Translations under genes and position numbers: made by a program | In this document: piece after piece, positions 34,335 to 42,872 of the stretch | How positions within the stretch are numbered: position 1 is the stretch's first letter | Layout: the number at the start of each line of letters is the position of its first letter | NCBI RefSeq assembly: GCF_002358085.1 | Contig: NZ_NTJD01000001.1 | Coordinates: 124,001-188,000 of the forward strand | Direction: 5' to 3' | DNA length: 64,000 nt | From: Pseudothioclava arenosa | GTDB lineage: Bacteria; Pseudomonadota; Alphaproteobacteria; Rhodobacterales; Rhodobacteraceae | The notes under the pieces: generated by a model | Told to the model about the DNA's origin: nothing | What the model saw: only the letters and a program-made list of their open reading frames with translations | Databases searched by the model: none

Positions 34335-34811
34335 TTAGCCGTCGAAAAACCCGCCAAAGAGATCGCCCAGGCTATCGCGCAGCGCATAGATGATCGACGA
34401 AATCAGGAGGGCGCCGACGACCAGCATGACGGTCCAGGCAAAAAGCTGAAAGCCAACGGCCAGACCGCCCAATGCGATCCCGGACAGAGCGGCCGGTTTA
34501 TGCTCGTTGCGGATGATCGAGGCGACGCCGATGACGATGGCAATGCCGGCCAACACGCCGACGCCGATGTTGAGGTAGTCGTCAATATCCCGCGCGGGCG
34601 CCATCGGCGCGGGTTGCGGTTTGCCCGCCACCGAGCGTGCGGCGGATTTCGCGATGTCGGCGGCAAGCTCTCCAAGGCTGACCCCCGCGCTTTGCTGGGG
34701 GGCGAATGGCCCCGCCCAGAACACCACGATCGTCAAAATGAGAGCTGCTGCGCCGGTGAAGAAGCCGATCCATCCGAAAGGGGAGCTTTGGGGGGCACCT
34801 ACGTCGGACAT
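34335..34811 (-). CDS. Hypothetical inner-membrane protein, four helices
   Basis: 158 residues with probable membrane segments at about 14-33 (GWIGFFTGAAALILTIVVFW), 83-105 (IGVGVLAGIAIVIGVASII), 112-130 and 133-152. A Ser/Ala/Pro-rich loop between the first and second helices carries GKPQPAPMAPARDIDDYL. It resembles small inner-membrane proteins of the YidI type, but I do not recognise a defined family. ATG 34811 is preferred to an upstream GTG because AAGGAG lies eight bases before it. Confidence 0.65.
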   Translation of the reverse strand: MSDVGAPQSSPFGWIGFFTGAAALILTIVVFWAGPFAPQQSAGVSLGELAADIAKSAARSVAGKPQPAPMAPARDIDDYLNIGVGVLAGIAIVIGVASIIRNEHKPAALSGIALGGLAVGFQLFAWTVMLVVGALLISSIIYALRDSLGDLFGGFFDG

Positions 34812-34924
34812 GCGTCTCACTCCTTTGCTACATCGAGAAACTGGCTACCCGGTCAGGGTCTCATAAACTTCGCGATGTGGCAACGCGACCCGGATCGCCG
34901 ATGTTTCCGCCTGACCGGCGCAAG

Positions 34925-34950
34925 AGAAAAGGGGCCCGATTGGGCCCCTC
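34925..34950 (-). terminator. Rho-independent terminator of metF
   Basis: On the minus strand GGGGCCC-AATC-GGGCCCC followed by TTTT, 25 bases after the metF stop. Confidence 0.85.
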
Positions 34951-34974
34951 CGCTCAGTTCGATGCGCTGGTTCT

Positions 34975-35841
34975 TCACGCCACGTTTTCCAGCACGACAT
35001 CGGGCGTCACGCCCAGCGCATGGCAGACGTCGCGGGTCAGGCCCGGGCGGTTCAGCGTGTAGAAATGCAGGTCTTCGACGCCACCCGCGATCAGGTCGTC
35101 GCAGAGTTCCGTGCACAGCGCCGTCGACAGCAGTTGCTCGCGGTCGTCGCGGATCGCGGCCTCATAGGCCTCTTCGACCCAGGTCGGAATCGAGGTGCCG
35201 CAGCGGCGCGCGAAGTTCTTGGCGCCCTTCCACGACTGGATCGGCAGGATGCCCGGGATAATTTTCGCGGTGATCCCTTCCTTCACGCAGGCATCGCGGA
35301 AGCGGAAGAAGGTGTCGGCCTCGAAGAAGAACTGGGTGATCGCCGACGTCGCGCCCGCCTCGCATTTCCGCTTGAGCCAGCGCACGTCGGCCAGCGTATC
35401 GGCGGCCTCGGGGTGCGGCTCGGGGTAAGCGCCGCAGCGCAGGGTGAAGCGGCCATCCTCGGCCAGCCATTCGATCAGCTCGACCGAGCTGGCGAACCCC
35501 TCGGGATGGGGCGTGAAGCGCGTCGCGCCTTTCGGCGGGTCGCCGCGCAGCGCCACGATCTCGGTCACGCCGGCCTCGGCATAGGCGTCGATGATCTCTT
35601 TGGTCTCGGCGCGGGTCGCTTCGACGCAGGTCAGGTGCGCGGCGACGTTCAGGCCGTAATTCTTGTGGATCGCGCCGACCGCCTCGTGGGTCAGCTTGCG
35701 GGTGGTGCCGCCCGCGCCATAGGTGACCGAGACGAAGTTCGGTTTCAGGGGCGCCAGCGCCTGCGCGGTCTCCCACAGCCGGAACGACGCGTCCAGCGTC
35801 TGCGGCGGGAAGAATTCGAAGCTGATATTCGGTTTGCTCAT
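34975..35841 (-). CDS. metF: 5,10-methylenetetrahydrofolate reductase
   Basis: FAD enzyme making 5-methyl-THF for methionine synthesis. 288 residues. Seen: SFEFFPPQT (about 7-15), SVTYGAGGTTRKLT (about 38-51), AHLTCVEATRAE (about 68-79), VALRGDPPKG (about 96-105), and the ASAITQFFF-like GATSAITQFFFEADTFF (about 163-179). Start at 35841 has AAGGA eight bases upstream (ATG 35850 is in frame but lacks spacing). Divergent from a LysR gene, with two interleaved dyads between them, so control by a MetR-like activator using homocysteine is likely. Confidence 0.94.
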   Translation of the reverse strand: MSKPNISFEFFPPQTLDASFRLWETAQALAPLKPNFVSVTYGAGGTTRKLTHEAVGAIHKNYGLNVAAHLTCVEATRAETKEIIDAYAEAGVTEIVALRGDPPKGATRFTPHPEGFASSVELIEWLAEDGRFTLRCGAYPEPHPEAADTLADVRWLKRKCEAGATSAITQFFFEADTFFRFRDACVKEGITAKIIPGILPIQSWKGAKNFARRCGTSIPTWVEEAYEAAIRDDREQLLSTALCTELCDDLIAGGVEDLHFYTLNRPGLTRDVCHALGVTPDVVLENVA

Positions 35842-35884
35842 GGCGGGCATCCTTTCGTTGAGGCTCTTGTGTCAGAAAGTCGGA

Positions 35885-35922
35885 TGTGAGACAAACTCAT
35901 AATTCTCACAATGGTTATGAGT
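35885..35922. promoter_or_regulatory. Two interleaved dyads in the metF-LysR divergent region
   Basis: Dyad 1: ACTCATAA (35895-35902) and TTATGAGT (35915-35922), perfect 8 bp, 12-base gap. Dyad 2: TGTGAG (35885-35890) and CTCACA (35905-35910), perfect 6 bp. Both lie within 90 bases of both start codons. LysR proteins bind such interrupted dyads. The second dyad's right half lies in the gap of the first, so binding at the two could be exclusive. Confidence 0.6.
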
Positions 35923-35933
35923 CCGGCAACAAG

Positions 35934-36839
35934 ATGCACCTCGAGTTCCGCCATCTGCGCACGATCAAGGCGATTCACGACGCGGGTGGTTTGGCGCGGG
36001 CGGCCGATATCCTGCACATCACGCAATCGGCGCTGTCGCATCAGATCAAGGGGCTTGAGGATCAGGCCGGGGTCGAGTTGTTCGTGCGCCGCTCGAAGCC
36101 GCTGAAACTCTCGGCGGCGGGGATGAAGCTGTTGCGGCTGGCCGAACGCATCCTGCCCGAGATCGAGGCCACCGAAGAGGAATTCCGGGCGCTCCGCGAG
36201 GGCCGCGCCGGGCGGCTGCATATCGCGATCGAGTGTCATGCCTGTTTCGACTGGCTCTTTCCGGTGCTCGAACAGTTCCGCCGCGCCTGGCCCGAGATCG
36301 ACGTCGATATCCGCCCGGGGCTGGCCTTCAACGCGCTGCCCGCGCTGGAACGCGAAGAGGTGGATCTGGTGATTTCCTCGGACCCAGAACAGATCGCGGG
36401 TGTCACCTTCAACCCGCTCTTCGATTACCATCCGACCTTCGTTGCCGCCGCCACCAATCCGCTGGCGCAGAAACCCTTCGTTGTGGCCGAGGATTTTGCC
36501 GATCAGACGCTGATTACCTATCCGGTGGATCGTGGTCGCATCGACATCTTTACCAAGCTGCTGACGCCCGCGCGGGTCGAGCCGAGGGCGCATCGCCAGG
36601 TCGAGCTGACGGCGGTGATCCTGATGCTGGTGGCCTCGAACCGGGGCGTCGCGGTGCTGCCCGACTGGGTGCTGCGCGAGGTGAAATACCGCCCCGATTA
36701 CGTCACTCGTCCGGTGACCGAAGGGGGGCTGACCAAGCGTCTCTATGCCGCCACCCGCACCGAGGACGCGACCGAGCCCTTCATGGCGCATTTCCTGCGC
36801 TTGGCCCGGACCGAGCCGGTCAAGCTGCAACGCGCCTAA
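35934..36839 (+). CDS. LysR-family transcriptional regulator, MetR-like
   Basis: 301 residues. Seen: N-terminal winged helix (FRHLRTIKAIHDAGGLARAADILHITQSALSHQIKGLED, about 4-42) with the LysR recognition-helix pattern, and a C-terminal two-lobed effector domain with HACFDWLFPVLEQFR (about 102-116). The domain wording and the gene position beside metF fit MetR, the methionine biosynthesis activator sensing homocysteine. Start at 35934 (MHLEFRHL) is the usual LysR beginning; an upstream in-frame ATG adds a non-conserved tail that would cover the dyads. Confidence 0.85.
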   Translation: MHLEFRHLRTIKAIHDAGGLARAADILHITQSALSHQIKGLEDQAGVELFVRRSKPLKLSAAGMKLLRLAERILPEIEATEEEFRALREGRAGRLHIAIECHACFDWLFPVLEQFRRAWPEIDVDIRPGLAFNALPALEREEVDLVISSDPEQIAGVTFNPLFDYHPTFVAAATNPLAQKPFVVAEDFADQTLITYPVDRGRIDIFTKLLTPARVEPRAHRQVELTAVILMLVASNRGVAVLPDWVLREVKYRPDYVTRPVTEGGLTKRLYAATRTEDATEPFMAHFLRLARTEPVKLQRA

Positions 36840-36900
36840 ACCTCTTGGAATCCCGCGCCTGCGCGTGTAAGGCACGCGCTTGAACCGAAGGAGCCATCCC

Positions 36901-37692
36901 ATGCAAGGCAGCGCAAACCTCAACCTGATGATCAAGGCCGCTCGCAAGGCCGGCCGTTCGCTGGTCAAGGACTTCCGCGAGGTGGAAAACCTGCAGGTCT
37001 CGGCGAAAGGCCCGGGCGATTTCGTCTCGAAGGCCGACCGCGAGGCCGAGCGCATCATCAAGGAAGAGCTGCGCGGCGCCCGCCCGAGCTATGGCTGGCT
37101 CGGCGAGGAAACCGGCGAAGAGGCGGGCGAGGACCCGACCCGTCGCTGGATCGTCGATCCGCTCGATGGCACCACCAACTTCCTGCACGGCCTGCCGCAT
37201 TGGGCGGTCTCGATCGCGCTGGAACACAAGGGCGAAGTGGTTGCCGGCGTGATCTTCGACGCCGCCAAGGATGAGCTCTATTACGCCGAAAAGGGCCTTG
37301 GCGCCTATATGAACGAGACCCGCCTGCGTGTTTCGGGTCGGCGCAACATGATCGAGGCGATCTTTGCCACGGGCGTTCCGTTCGGCGGCAAATCGACCCT
37401 GCCCGCGACGCTGCAAGACCTCGCGCGGCTGATGCCGCAATGCGCGGGCGTGCGCCGCTTCGGCTCGGCCGCGCTCGATCTGGCCTATGTCGCCGCCGGT
37501 CGCTACGACGGCTATTGGGAACGTGGCATCCACGCCTGGGACATGGCCGCGGGGCTGATTCTGGTCAAGGAAGCGGGCGGCTTTATCGGCCCCGTGCGCG
37601 AAGGCCGCGAGATTTTCGAAACTGGCTCGGTCATTGCCGCGAATGCGGAACTCTTTGAACCGCTTGGGAAAATCCTGCGCCAGCCGGCCTGA
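36901..37692 (+). CDS. suhB: Inositol monophosphatase family protein (SuhB)
   Basis: Mg-dependent phosphatase of 263 residues. Seen: DFVSKADREAERIIKEEL (about 40-57), GEETGEE (about 67-73, metal Glu), WIVDPLDGTTNFLHGLPHWA (about 83-102, the metal-binding DPxDGT motif), and the C-terminal WERGIHAWDMAAGLILVKEAGG (about 206-227). A good AGGAG site lies seven bases upstream. SuhB also affects ribosomal RNA transcription in E. coli; whether it does so here is unknown. Follows the LysR gene by 61 bases on the same strand. Confidence 0.9.
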   Translation: MQGSANLNLMIKAARKAGRSLVKDFREVENLQVSAKGPGDFVSKADREAERIIKEELRGARPSYGWLGEETGEEAGEDPTRRWIVDPLDGTTNFLHGLPHWAVSIALEHKGEVVAGVIFDAAKDELYYAEKGLGAYMNETRLRVSGRRNMIEAIFATGVPFGGKSTLPATLQDLARLMPQCAGVRRFGSAALDLAYVAAGRYDGYWERGIHAWDMAAGLILVKEAGGFIGPVREGREIFETGSVIAANAELFEPLGKILRQPA

Positions 37693-37817
37693 TCCGATAG
37701 ATCGCGCCGGTTTTGGTCGGGGCGACGAAACAAATATAGAACACTCGGATTTCCCGTTCACTCCTTGTTCACTATGTCGTGACAGTCTGAACCCCATCAG
37801 AACATGGGGATGTCAGG

Positions 37818-38453
37818 ATGTTTCAGGATGTGAAATGGACGCGGCTTAGCGATTTCTTCATGCCGCAGGGCGAAGGCGCCGGGTTTTTCGTAATCGAAGA
37901 GGCGCTGGATCAGCTTGGTCGCGCCGCGCGCGATGTCGCCTTTGTCGAGGCGGCGGAGGCCATGGCCGAAGAGCGTGTCGCCCAGACCCGGCGCATGCTG
38001 TGGGCCTGCGAGGAAGAGCTTGATCTGCAAGAGGGCGAGGCGTTCGCCGAGCTTGACGCCGCGATTGACGGGCTGCGTGAGGACCTTGGCAGCCTGATGG
38101 CGACCCTACCGCTCGAACGCGCCTTTCATGCCGATCAGCGCGACGCGGCGCGGGCGCGGATGGCCTCTGCGCAGGATCGTCTGGCGCGTTTCCTGCTGGG
38201 TCCGGCGCAAGATGCGCAGGCTTTTAATCCGGCATTCCCGCGCGCCGAAGTTGTCGCGCTGGCACAGCAGGCCCTGCAGCGATCGCCCGACGAGATCATC
38301 GCCGCCGCCCGGCTTGAGGTGCGGGCCCGCCTGCGTGGTGCGCCGCTTCCCGACCCGCAGGATGGCCCCTATCACCTGTCTCAGCCCGAGGGGTGGTCGG
38401 CCTGGCTTGCGGCGGATCTGGCGGCAAGGGGCGCTGCAGGCCGCCCGCACTAA
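37818..38453 (+). CDS. Unrecognised hypothetical protein, 211 residues
   Basis: No family recognised. The protein is almost entirely alpha-helical and acidic, with no signal peptide or membrane span: AARDVAFVEAAEAMAEERVAQTRRML (about 31-56), LDLQEGEAFAELDAAIDGLREDLGSLMA (about 62-89) and RDAARARMASAQDRLARFLLG (about 102-122) look like coiled-coil or helical-bundle segments; the C terminus is PYHLSQPEGWSAWLAADLAARG. The codon use is typical of the window. A weak AGG site precedes the start. Between suhB and mscL, spaced from both by over 120 bases, so probably an independent unit. Confidence 0.55.
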   Translation: MFQDVKWTRLSDFFMPQGEGAGFFVIEEALDQLGRAARDVAFVEAAEAMAEERVAQTRRMLWACEEELDLQEGEAFAELDAAIDGLREDLGSLMATLPLERAFHADQRDAARARMASAQDRLARFLLGPAQDAQAFNPAFPRAEVVALAQQALQRSPDEIIAAARLEVRARLRGAPLPDPQDGPYHLSQPEGWSAWLAADLAARGAAGRPH

Positions 38454-38586
38454 ACCCTGCCGGTGTCGTCGCGTCAGTCGCATTTGGCGGCGCAGGATTG
38501 CGCGCTTGAGGGGGTGCGAGCCCTCAGAGGCCATGCTAATCTGCCCCTAGCCCGGACGGTGCCGGGTCCTGTCTAGGGGACAAGGA

Positions 38587-39018
38587 ATGATCAAAGAGTT
38601 CAAGGATTTCATCGCCAAGGGCAATGTCATGGACATGGCCGTCGGCATCATCATCGGCGCGGCCTTCACGGCCATTGTCACCTCGCTTGTCGGGGATCTT
38701 ATCAACCCGATCATCGGGCTCGTGCTTGGGGGGATCGACTTCTCCAACATGTATGTCGTGATGTCGGGTGAGGTTGCCGAGGGGGCGAGCCTTGAAGCCG
38801 CGCGTGAGGCTGGTGCGGCGGTTTTCGCCTATGGCGCCTTCCTGACGGCGGTCATCAACTTCCTGCTGATTGCCTTCGTGGTGTTCATGCTGGTGAAGAT
38901 GGTGAATCGGGTAAAGTCGCTGGCCGAAGAGGAAGCCGCGGAACCCGCTCCGGCTGCACCCGCAGGCCCGAGCGAGCTGGATGTTCTGCTTGAGATTCGC
39001 GATGCGCTGAAAAAGTGA
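38587..39018 (+). CDS. mscL: Large-conductance mechanosensitive channel
   Basis: Osmotic safety valve of the inner membrane, pentameric. 143 residues, normal length. Seen: N-terminal amphipathic helix and first membrane helix [20 protein letters not shown] (residues 3-22) with the glycine-rich gate [19 protein letters not shown] (about 21-39), periplasmic loop with [10 protein letters not shown], second helix [19 protein letters not shown] (about 86-104), and a charged C-terminal helix bundle ([12 protein letters not shown]). AAGGA five bases upstream. Followed by a strong terminator. Confidence 0.96.
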   Translation: MIKEFKDFIAKGNVMDMAVGIIIGAAFTAIVTSLVGDLINPIIGLVLGGIDFSNMYVVMSGEVAEGASLEAAREAGAAVFAYGAFLTAVINFLLIAFVVFMLVKMVNRVKSLAEEEAAEPAPAAPAGPSELDVLLEIRDALKK

Positions 39019-39038
39019 TCTCGCCGTATGGCGGTTCG

Positions 39039-39063
39039 GGCCCGGCCAATGGCCGGGCCTTTT
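39039..39063 (+). terminator. Rho-independent terminator of mscL
   Basis: GGCCCGGCC-AAT-GGCCGGGCC followed by TTTT, 20 bases after the mscL stop; it abuts the 3' end of the convergent ald gene. Confidence 0.9.
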
Positions 39064-39066
39064 GCG

Positions 39067-40185
39067 TCAGAGTCCCAGCGCCTGCTCGGGGGTGATCGTC
39101 GGCAGCCCCAGCGCCGCGCCCACGGGCGGGCAGGTCAACTGCCCCGCATGAACGTTCAACCCCGCGCGCAGATGCGGATCTTCGGTGCAGGCGCGCTGCC
39201 ACCCCTTGTCGGCCAGCGCCAGAACGAAGGGCAGGGTGGCATTGCCCAGCGACAGGGTCGCCGTGCGCGCCGCCGCGCCGGGCATGTTCGCGACGCAGTA
39301 ATGGATGATGCCATCGACCTCATAGATCGGGTCTTGGTGGGTCGTGGCGTGCGAGGTTTCAAAGCAGCCGCCCTGATCGATCGCCACATCGACGACCACC
39401 GCGCCGGGCTTCATCGTGCCCAGCATCGCGCGCGTCACCAGCTTGGGCGCGGCGGCCCCCGGGATCAGCACCGCGCCGACCACCATGTCAGCCTCTGCAA
39501 CCAGATCCGCCAGCAACTTGCCCGAAGAATAGCCTGTACGGAATTGCCCGCCGAACAGGTCGTCAAGCTGGCGCAGCCGCGGCAGCGAGCGGTCGAGCAC
39601 CGTGACATCGGCGCCCATCCCGGCGGCGACCCGCGCGGCATGCGTGCCCACGACACCACCACCGATCACGACGACTTTGGCCGGTGCCACGCCCGGCACA
39701 CCGCCCATCAGAACGCCGCGCCCGCCATTGGCTTTCTGCAATGCCCAAGCGCCCATCTGCGGCGCAAGCTTGCCGGCCACCTCGGACATCGGCGCAAGCA
39801 AGGGCAGCCCGCCCGCCCGATCCGTCACGGTCTCGAAGGCGATGCAGGTCGCCCCCGAGGCCAGCAGGTCCTGCGTTTGCGCCGGGTCGGGCGCGAGGTG
39901 CAGATAGGCGAACAGAACCTGCCCGGGGCGCAGCATCTTGCGCTCGGCGGGCTGCGGCTCTTTCACCTTCACCACCAGCTCGGCCTCGGCAAAGATCTGC
40001 GCGGCGTCCTGCGCGATCCGCGCCCCGACCGCCACGTAATCGGCATCCTCGAAGCCCGAACCAACCCCGGCGCCCGCTTCGATCAGCACATCGTGCCCAT
40101 GCCCGACCAACTCATGCGCGGCTTCGGGCGTCAGCCCGACGCGAAATTCCTGCGGTTTGATTTCCTTCACGCATCCGACCTTCAT
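39067..40185 (-). CDS. ald: Alanine dehydrogenase
   Basis: Reversible NAD-dependent deamination of L-alanine to pyruvate and ammonia. 372 residues, the family length. Seen: MKVGCVKEIKPQEFRVGLTP (1-20), with Lys74-type segment LVVKVKEPQPAE (about 70-81), HLAPD, NAD-binding VVVIGGGVVGTHAARVAAGMGA (about 170-191), and the C-terminal CVANMPGAAARTATLSLGNATLPF (about 296-319). Divergent from an Lrp/AsnC gene that is probably its alanine-sensing activator. Confidence 0.95.
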   Translation of the reverse strand: MKVGCVKEIKPQEFRVGLTPEAAHELVGHGHDVLIEAGAGVGSGFEDADYVAVGARIAQDAAQIFAEAELVVKVKEPQPAERKMLRPGQVLFAYLHLAPDPAQTQDLLASGATCIAFETVTDRAGGLPLLAPMSEVAGKLAPQMGAWALQKANGGRGVLMGGVPGVAPAKVVVIGGGVVGTHAARVAAGMGADVTVLDRSLPRLRQLDDLFGGQFRTGYSSGKLLADLVAEADMVVGAVLIPGAAAPKLVTRAMLGTMKPGAVVVDVAIDQGGCFETSHATTHQDPIYEVDGIIHYCVANMPGAAARTATLSLGNATLPFVLALADKGWQRACTEDPHLRAGLNVHAGQLTCPPVGAALGLPTITPEQALGL

Positions 40186-40330
40186 CGCTCTCTCCCTTCG
40201 GCTGCAATCCTTCTCCCCCTCTAGAGTGCCTCGAATTCGCAGGTAATGCTTTGAAAGATTTCGACCAAATCACTTGATGGATGAAAGCTTCTGCGTCATT
40301 TTTGTAAAAATAGCGAAGGAACTTGCGCAA

Positions 40331-40789
40331 ATGACCCTGGATGCCACAGATCGCCGGATTCTGACCGTGATGCAGAAGCAGGGCCGGATTTCCAATGCCG
40401 AGCTGGCCGAGCGGGTGAACCTGTCGGCCTCGGCCTGCCACCGCCGGGTGCAGCGGCTTGAGGAAGAGGGGTTCATTCGCGATTATGTCGCGCTTCTGGA
40501 TCGACGCAAGCTTGGACGACCGACGACGGTGTTTGTCGAGATCACGCTGTCGACCCAGGCCGATGAGGTGCTTGATGCGTTCGAGCGCGAGGTGCGCAAA
40601 ATTCCGGACATCCTCGAATGCCACCTGATGGCGGGGACGGCGGATTACCTGCTCAAGGTGGTGGCGCGCGATTCGGAGGATTTCGCGCGCATTCACCGTT
40701 CCAAGCTGGCGCGGTTGCCGGGGGTGGCGCAGATGAAGTCGAGCTTCTCGTTGAAATCGGTTTCGGACAGCACCGCGCTGCCGGTCTGA
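40331..40789 (+). CDS. Lrp/AsnC-family regulator (AldR-like)
   Basis: 152 residues. Seen: helix-turn-helix TLDATDRRILTVMQKQGRISNAELAERVNLSASACHRRVQRLEEEGFIRDY (about 2-52) and RAM/ACT domain with IPDILECHLMAGTADYLLKV (about 90-110), the usual amino-acid-binding segment. Adjacent and divergent to ald, matching AldR-type regulators that respond to alanine. Start 40331 is preferred (it fits family length); an in-frame ATG at 40274 would give 19 extra residues. A perfect ATTTTT-GT-AAAAAT dyad at 40298-40311 lies just upstream. Confidence 0.88.
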   Translation: MTLDATDRRILTVMQKQGRISNAELAERVNLSASACHRRVQRLEEEGFIRDYVALLDRRKLGRPTTVFVEITLSTQADEVLDAFEREVRKIPDILECHLMAGTADYLLKVVARDSEDFARIHRSKLARLPGVAQMKSSFSLKSVSDSTALPV

Positions 40790-40830
40790 GGCAGACCCAC
40801 ACCCCCCGCGGACGCCTGTCGCAAGGCACG

Positions 40831-40861
40831 AAAAAACCCCCAGTGGCACGCCACGGGGGTT
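40831..40861 (-). terminator. Rho-independent terminator of rpsU
   Basis: On the minus strand AACCCCC-GTGG-CGTGC-CCAC(T)-GGGGGTT followed by TTTTTT; 38 bases after the rpsU stop. It may also stop plus-strand transcripts from the Lrp gene, though the T-tail on that side is weak. Confidence 0.9.
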
Positions 40862-40898
40862 CCTCGGTGCGGGCGAACCCGCCAGCATTTCCAAACGC

Positions 40899-41105
40899 TT
40901 AGAGAGCGCCTTCGCGCTGGGCCTTCTTGCGCGCCAGTTTACGGGCACGGCGGACGGCTTCAGCTTTCTCGCGCGCTTTCTTGACGGACGGCTTCTCGAA
41001 ATGTTGCTTGAGCTTCATTTCACGAAACACACCCTCGCGCTGAAGTTTTTTCTTCAGAGCACGAAGCGCCTGTTCGACGTTGTTGTCGCGAACGCTGACC
41101 TGCAT
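40899..41105 (-). CDS. rpsU: 30S ribosomal protein S21
   Basis: 68 residues, very basic, full family length. Seen: [40 protein letters not shown] (1-40) and the Arg/Lys/Ala C-terminal tail [23 protein letters not shown]. Single gene with its own promoter (41158-41186) and terminator. Its start has AGGAAGG about 13 bases upstream, separated by a GTGGTG-T-CACCAC hairpin that would shorten the effective distance. Confidence 0.97.
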   Translation of the reverse strand: MQVSVRDNNVEQALRALKKKLQREGVFREMKLKQHFEKPSVKKAREKAEAVRRARKLARKKAQREGAL

Positions 41106-41157
41106 GTGGTGTCACCACCTTCCTAAGTTAGAGTTGCATCAGATTGCAGGAAGCGGC

Positions 41158-41186
41158 CATATAGCAGGGGGCGGGCGGTTTGTCTA
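41158..41186 (-). promoter_or_regulatory. Sigma-70-type promoter of rpsU
   Basis: On the minus strand TAGACA (41186-41181), a 17-base spacer, and TATATG (41163-41158). Transcription would begin about 45 bases before the start codon. Confidence 0.7.
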
Positions 41187-41210
41187 CTCTCGCAGCGCGG
41201 GGAAAATGCC

Positions 41211-41879
41211 ATGAAAAACGACCATTTGGACATTGCGCGGATGCGTGCGGATCTGCTTGAGGCGATTAAGCCGCATGTGGCCTTCGATGGCTGGTCGGAG
41301 CCTGCGTTTCAGGCTGCGGTCGACGAGGTCGGGCTGGAGCCGGCGCTGGCGCGGGTGATCTGCCCGCGGGGCGCGGTCGATCTGGCGGTGGAGTATCACC
41401 GTGCGGGCGACCGGGCGATGCTGGCGGCGCTGACCGAAGAGGCGCTGGGCGGGCTGAAGTTCCGCGAAAAGGTGGCTTTTGCGGTCAGGGTGCGGCTCGA
41501 GGCCGCAGACCCCGAGCTGGTACGGCGCGGCGCCAGCCTCTTTGCCCTGCCGCAACATGCCGCCACCGGCTCCAAGCTGGTCTGGGAGACTTGCGACCTG
41601 ATCTGGCGCACGCTGGGCGACACCAGCGAGGATTACAACTGGTACACCAAGCGGCTCACACTGTCGGGGGTTTATAGCTCGACCGTTCTTTATTGGATCG
41701 GCGACGAAAGCGAGGATCACCAAGACAGCTGGGCCTTCCTCGATCGCCGTATCGAGGACGTGATGCGCTTTGAAAAGGTCAAGGGCAACCTGCTGAAGCT
41801 GCCCTTCGTGCCGGGGCTTTTGGGCGCGATCCGCCCGCCGCGCGGCACCGATGACCTCCCCGGAAAGGACCACCGCTGA
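41211..41879 (+). CDS. COQ9 family protein (ubiquinone biosynthesis)
   Basis: 222 residues of the TetR-fold COQ9 family, known to bind lipids and support Coq7-type hydroxylation of ubiquinone precursors. Seen: LEAIKPHVAFDGWSEPAFQAAVDEVGLEP (about 15-43) and the COQ9 lipid-binding C-terminal helices SEDYNWYTKRLTLSGVYSSTVLYWIGDES (about 140-168). Reads as an operon with the quinone oxidoreductase: the stop codon and next start share a base (TGATG). Divergent from rpsU. Weak Shine-Dalgarno. Confidence 0.9.
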   Translation: MKNDHLDIARMRADLLEAIKPHVAFDGWSEPAFQAAVDEVGLEPALARVICPRGAVDLAVEYHRAGDRAMLAALTEEALGGLKFREKVAFAVRVRLEAADPELVRRGASLFALPQHAATGSKLVWETCDLIWRTLGDTSEDYNWYTKRLTLSGVYSSTVLYWIGDESEDHQDSWAFLDRRIEDVMRFEKVKGNLLKLPFVPGLLGAIRPPRGTDDLPGKDHR

Positions 41880-42865
41880 TGACTTTGCCGCAAACGATGC
41901 GCGCCGTTGAAATTTCCGCCCCGGGCGGCCCCGAAGTTCTGCACGAGGTCGAACGCCCTGTGCCGCAGCCCGCGGCGGGCGAGATCCTGATCAAGATCGC
42001 CTATGCCGGGGTGAACCGCCCCGATGCGTTGCAACGCGCGGGTGCCTACCGCGCCCCGCTCGGGGCCTCGGACTTGCCGGGGCTGGAATGTTCGGGCCAT
42101 GTGGCGGCGTTGGGCGACGGAGTTTCGGGCTGGGAGTTGGGCGACGAGGTCTGTGCCCTTCTGCCCGGCGGGGGCTATGCCGAATATGCCACCTGCCCCG
42201 CGGCCCATGCGCTGCCGGTGCCGGTCGGGCTTGACCTGAAATCGGCGGCCTGCCTGCCGGAAACCTGCTTTACCGTCTGGTCCAACGTGGTGCAGCGCGG
42301 CGGGCTGAAGGCGGGCGAGACGTTCCTCGTGCATGGCGGCTCCAGCGGCATCGGCACCACCGCGATCCAGATTGCGCGCGCGCTGGGCGCTCGCGTCTTC
42401 GCCACCGCCGGATCGGCCGAGAAATGCGCCGCCTGCGCCGAGCTTGGTGCCGTCGCGATCAATTATCGCGAGGCGGATTTCGTCGAGCTCCTGCGTGCGG
42501 ATGGCGGCGCCGATGTCATTCTGGACATGGTGGGCGGCAGCTATATCGCTCGTAATATCAAGGCTTTGGCAGATGATGGGCGGATGGTGTTCATCGCCTT
42601 CCTCGAAAGCCCCAAGGCCGAGATCAACTTTGCGCAGGTGATGCTGCGCCGGCTCACGATCACCGGCTCGACGCTGCGCCCGCAATCGGATGCCGCCAAG
42701 GCGCGGATCGCCGAGGAAATCCGCGCGCAGGTCTGGCCGATGGTCGAGGCGGGCAAGCTGCGCGTGGTTCACGACAGCACTTTCCCGCTGGCCGAGGCCG
42801 CCCGGGCCCATGCCCGGATGGAGACCAACGCCCATATCGGCAAGATCGTGCTGGAAATCGGCTGA
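41879..42865 (+). CDS. NAD(P)H quinone oxidoreductase (zinc-free MDR family)
   Basis: 328 residues. Seen: GroES-like start MRAVEISAPGGPEVL (about 7-21), VNRPDALQRAGAYRAP (about 47-62) of the quinone oxidoreductase group, LPGGGYAEYATCPA (about 96-109), and NADPH fold ETFLVHGGSSGIGTTAIQIARALGA (about 146-170). Zinc-ligand cysteines of alcohol dehydrogenases are absent. Its start overlaps the COQ9 stop by one base, so the two are translationally coupled, which fits quinone metabolism. Confidence 0.9.
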   Translation: MTLPQTMRAVEISAPGGPEVLHEVERPVPQPAAGEILIKIAYAGVNRPDALQRAGAYRAPLGASDLPGLECSGHVAALGDGVSGWELGDEVCALLPGGGYAEYATCPAAHALPVPVGLDLKSAACLPETCFTVWSNVVQRGGLKAGETFLVHGGSSGIGTTAIQIARALGARVFATAGSAEKCAACAELGAVAINYREADFVELLRADGGADVILDMVGGSYIARNIKALADDGRMVFIAFLESPKAEINFAQVMLRRLTITGSTLRPQSDAAKARIAEEIRAQVWPMVEAGKLRVVHDSTFPLAEAARAHARMETNAHIGKIVLEIG

Positions 42866-42872
42866 GGGGCCG

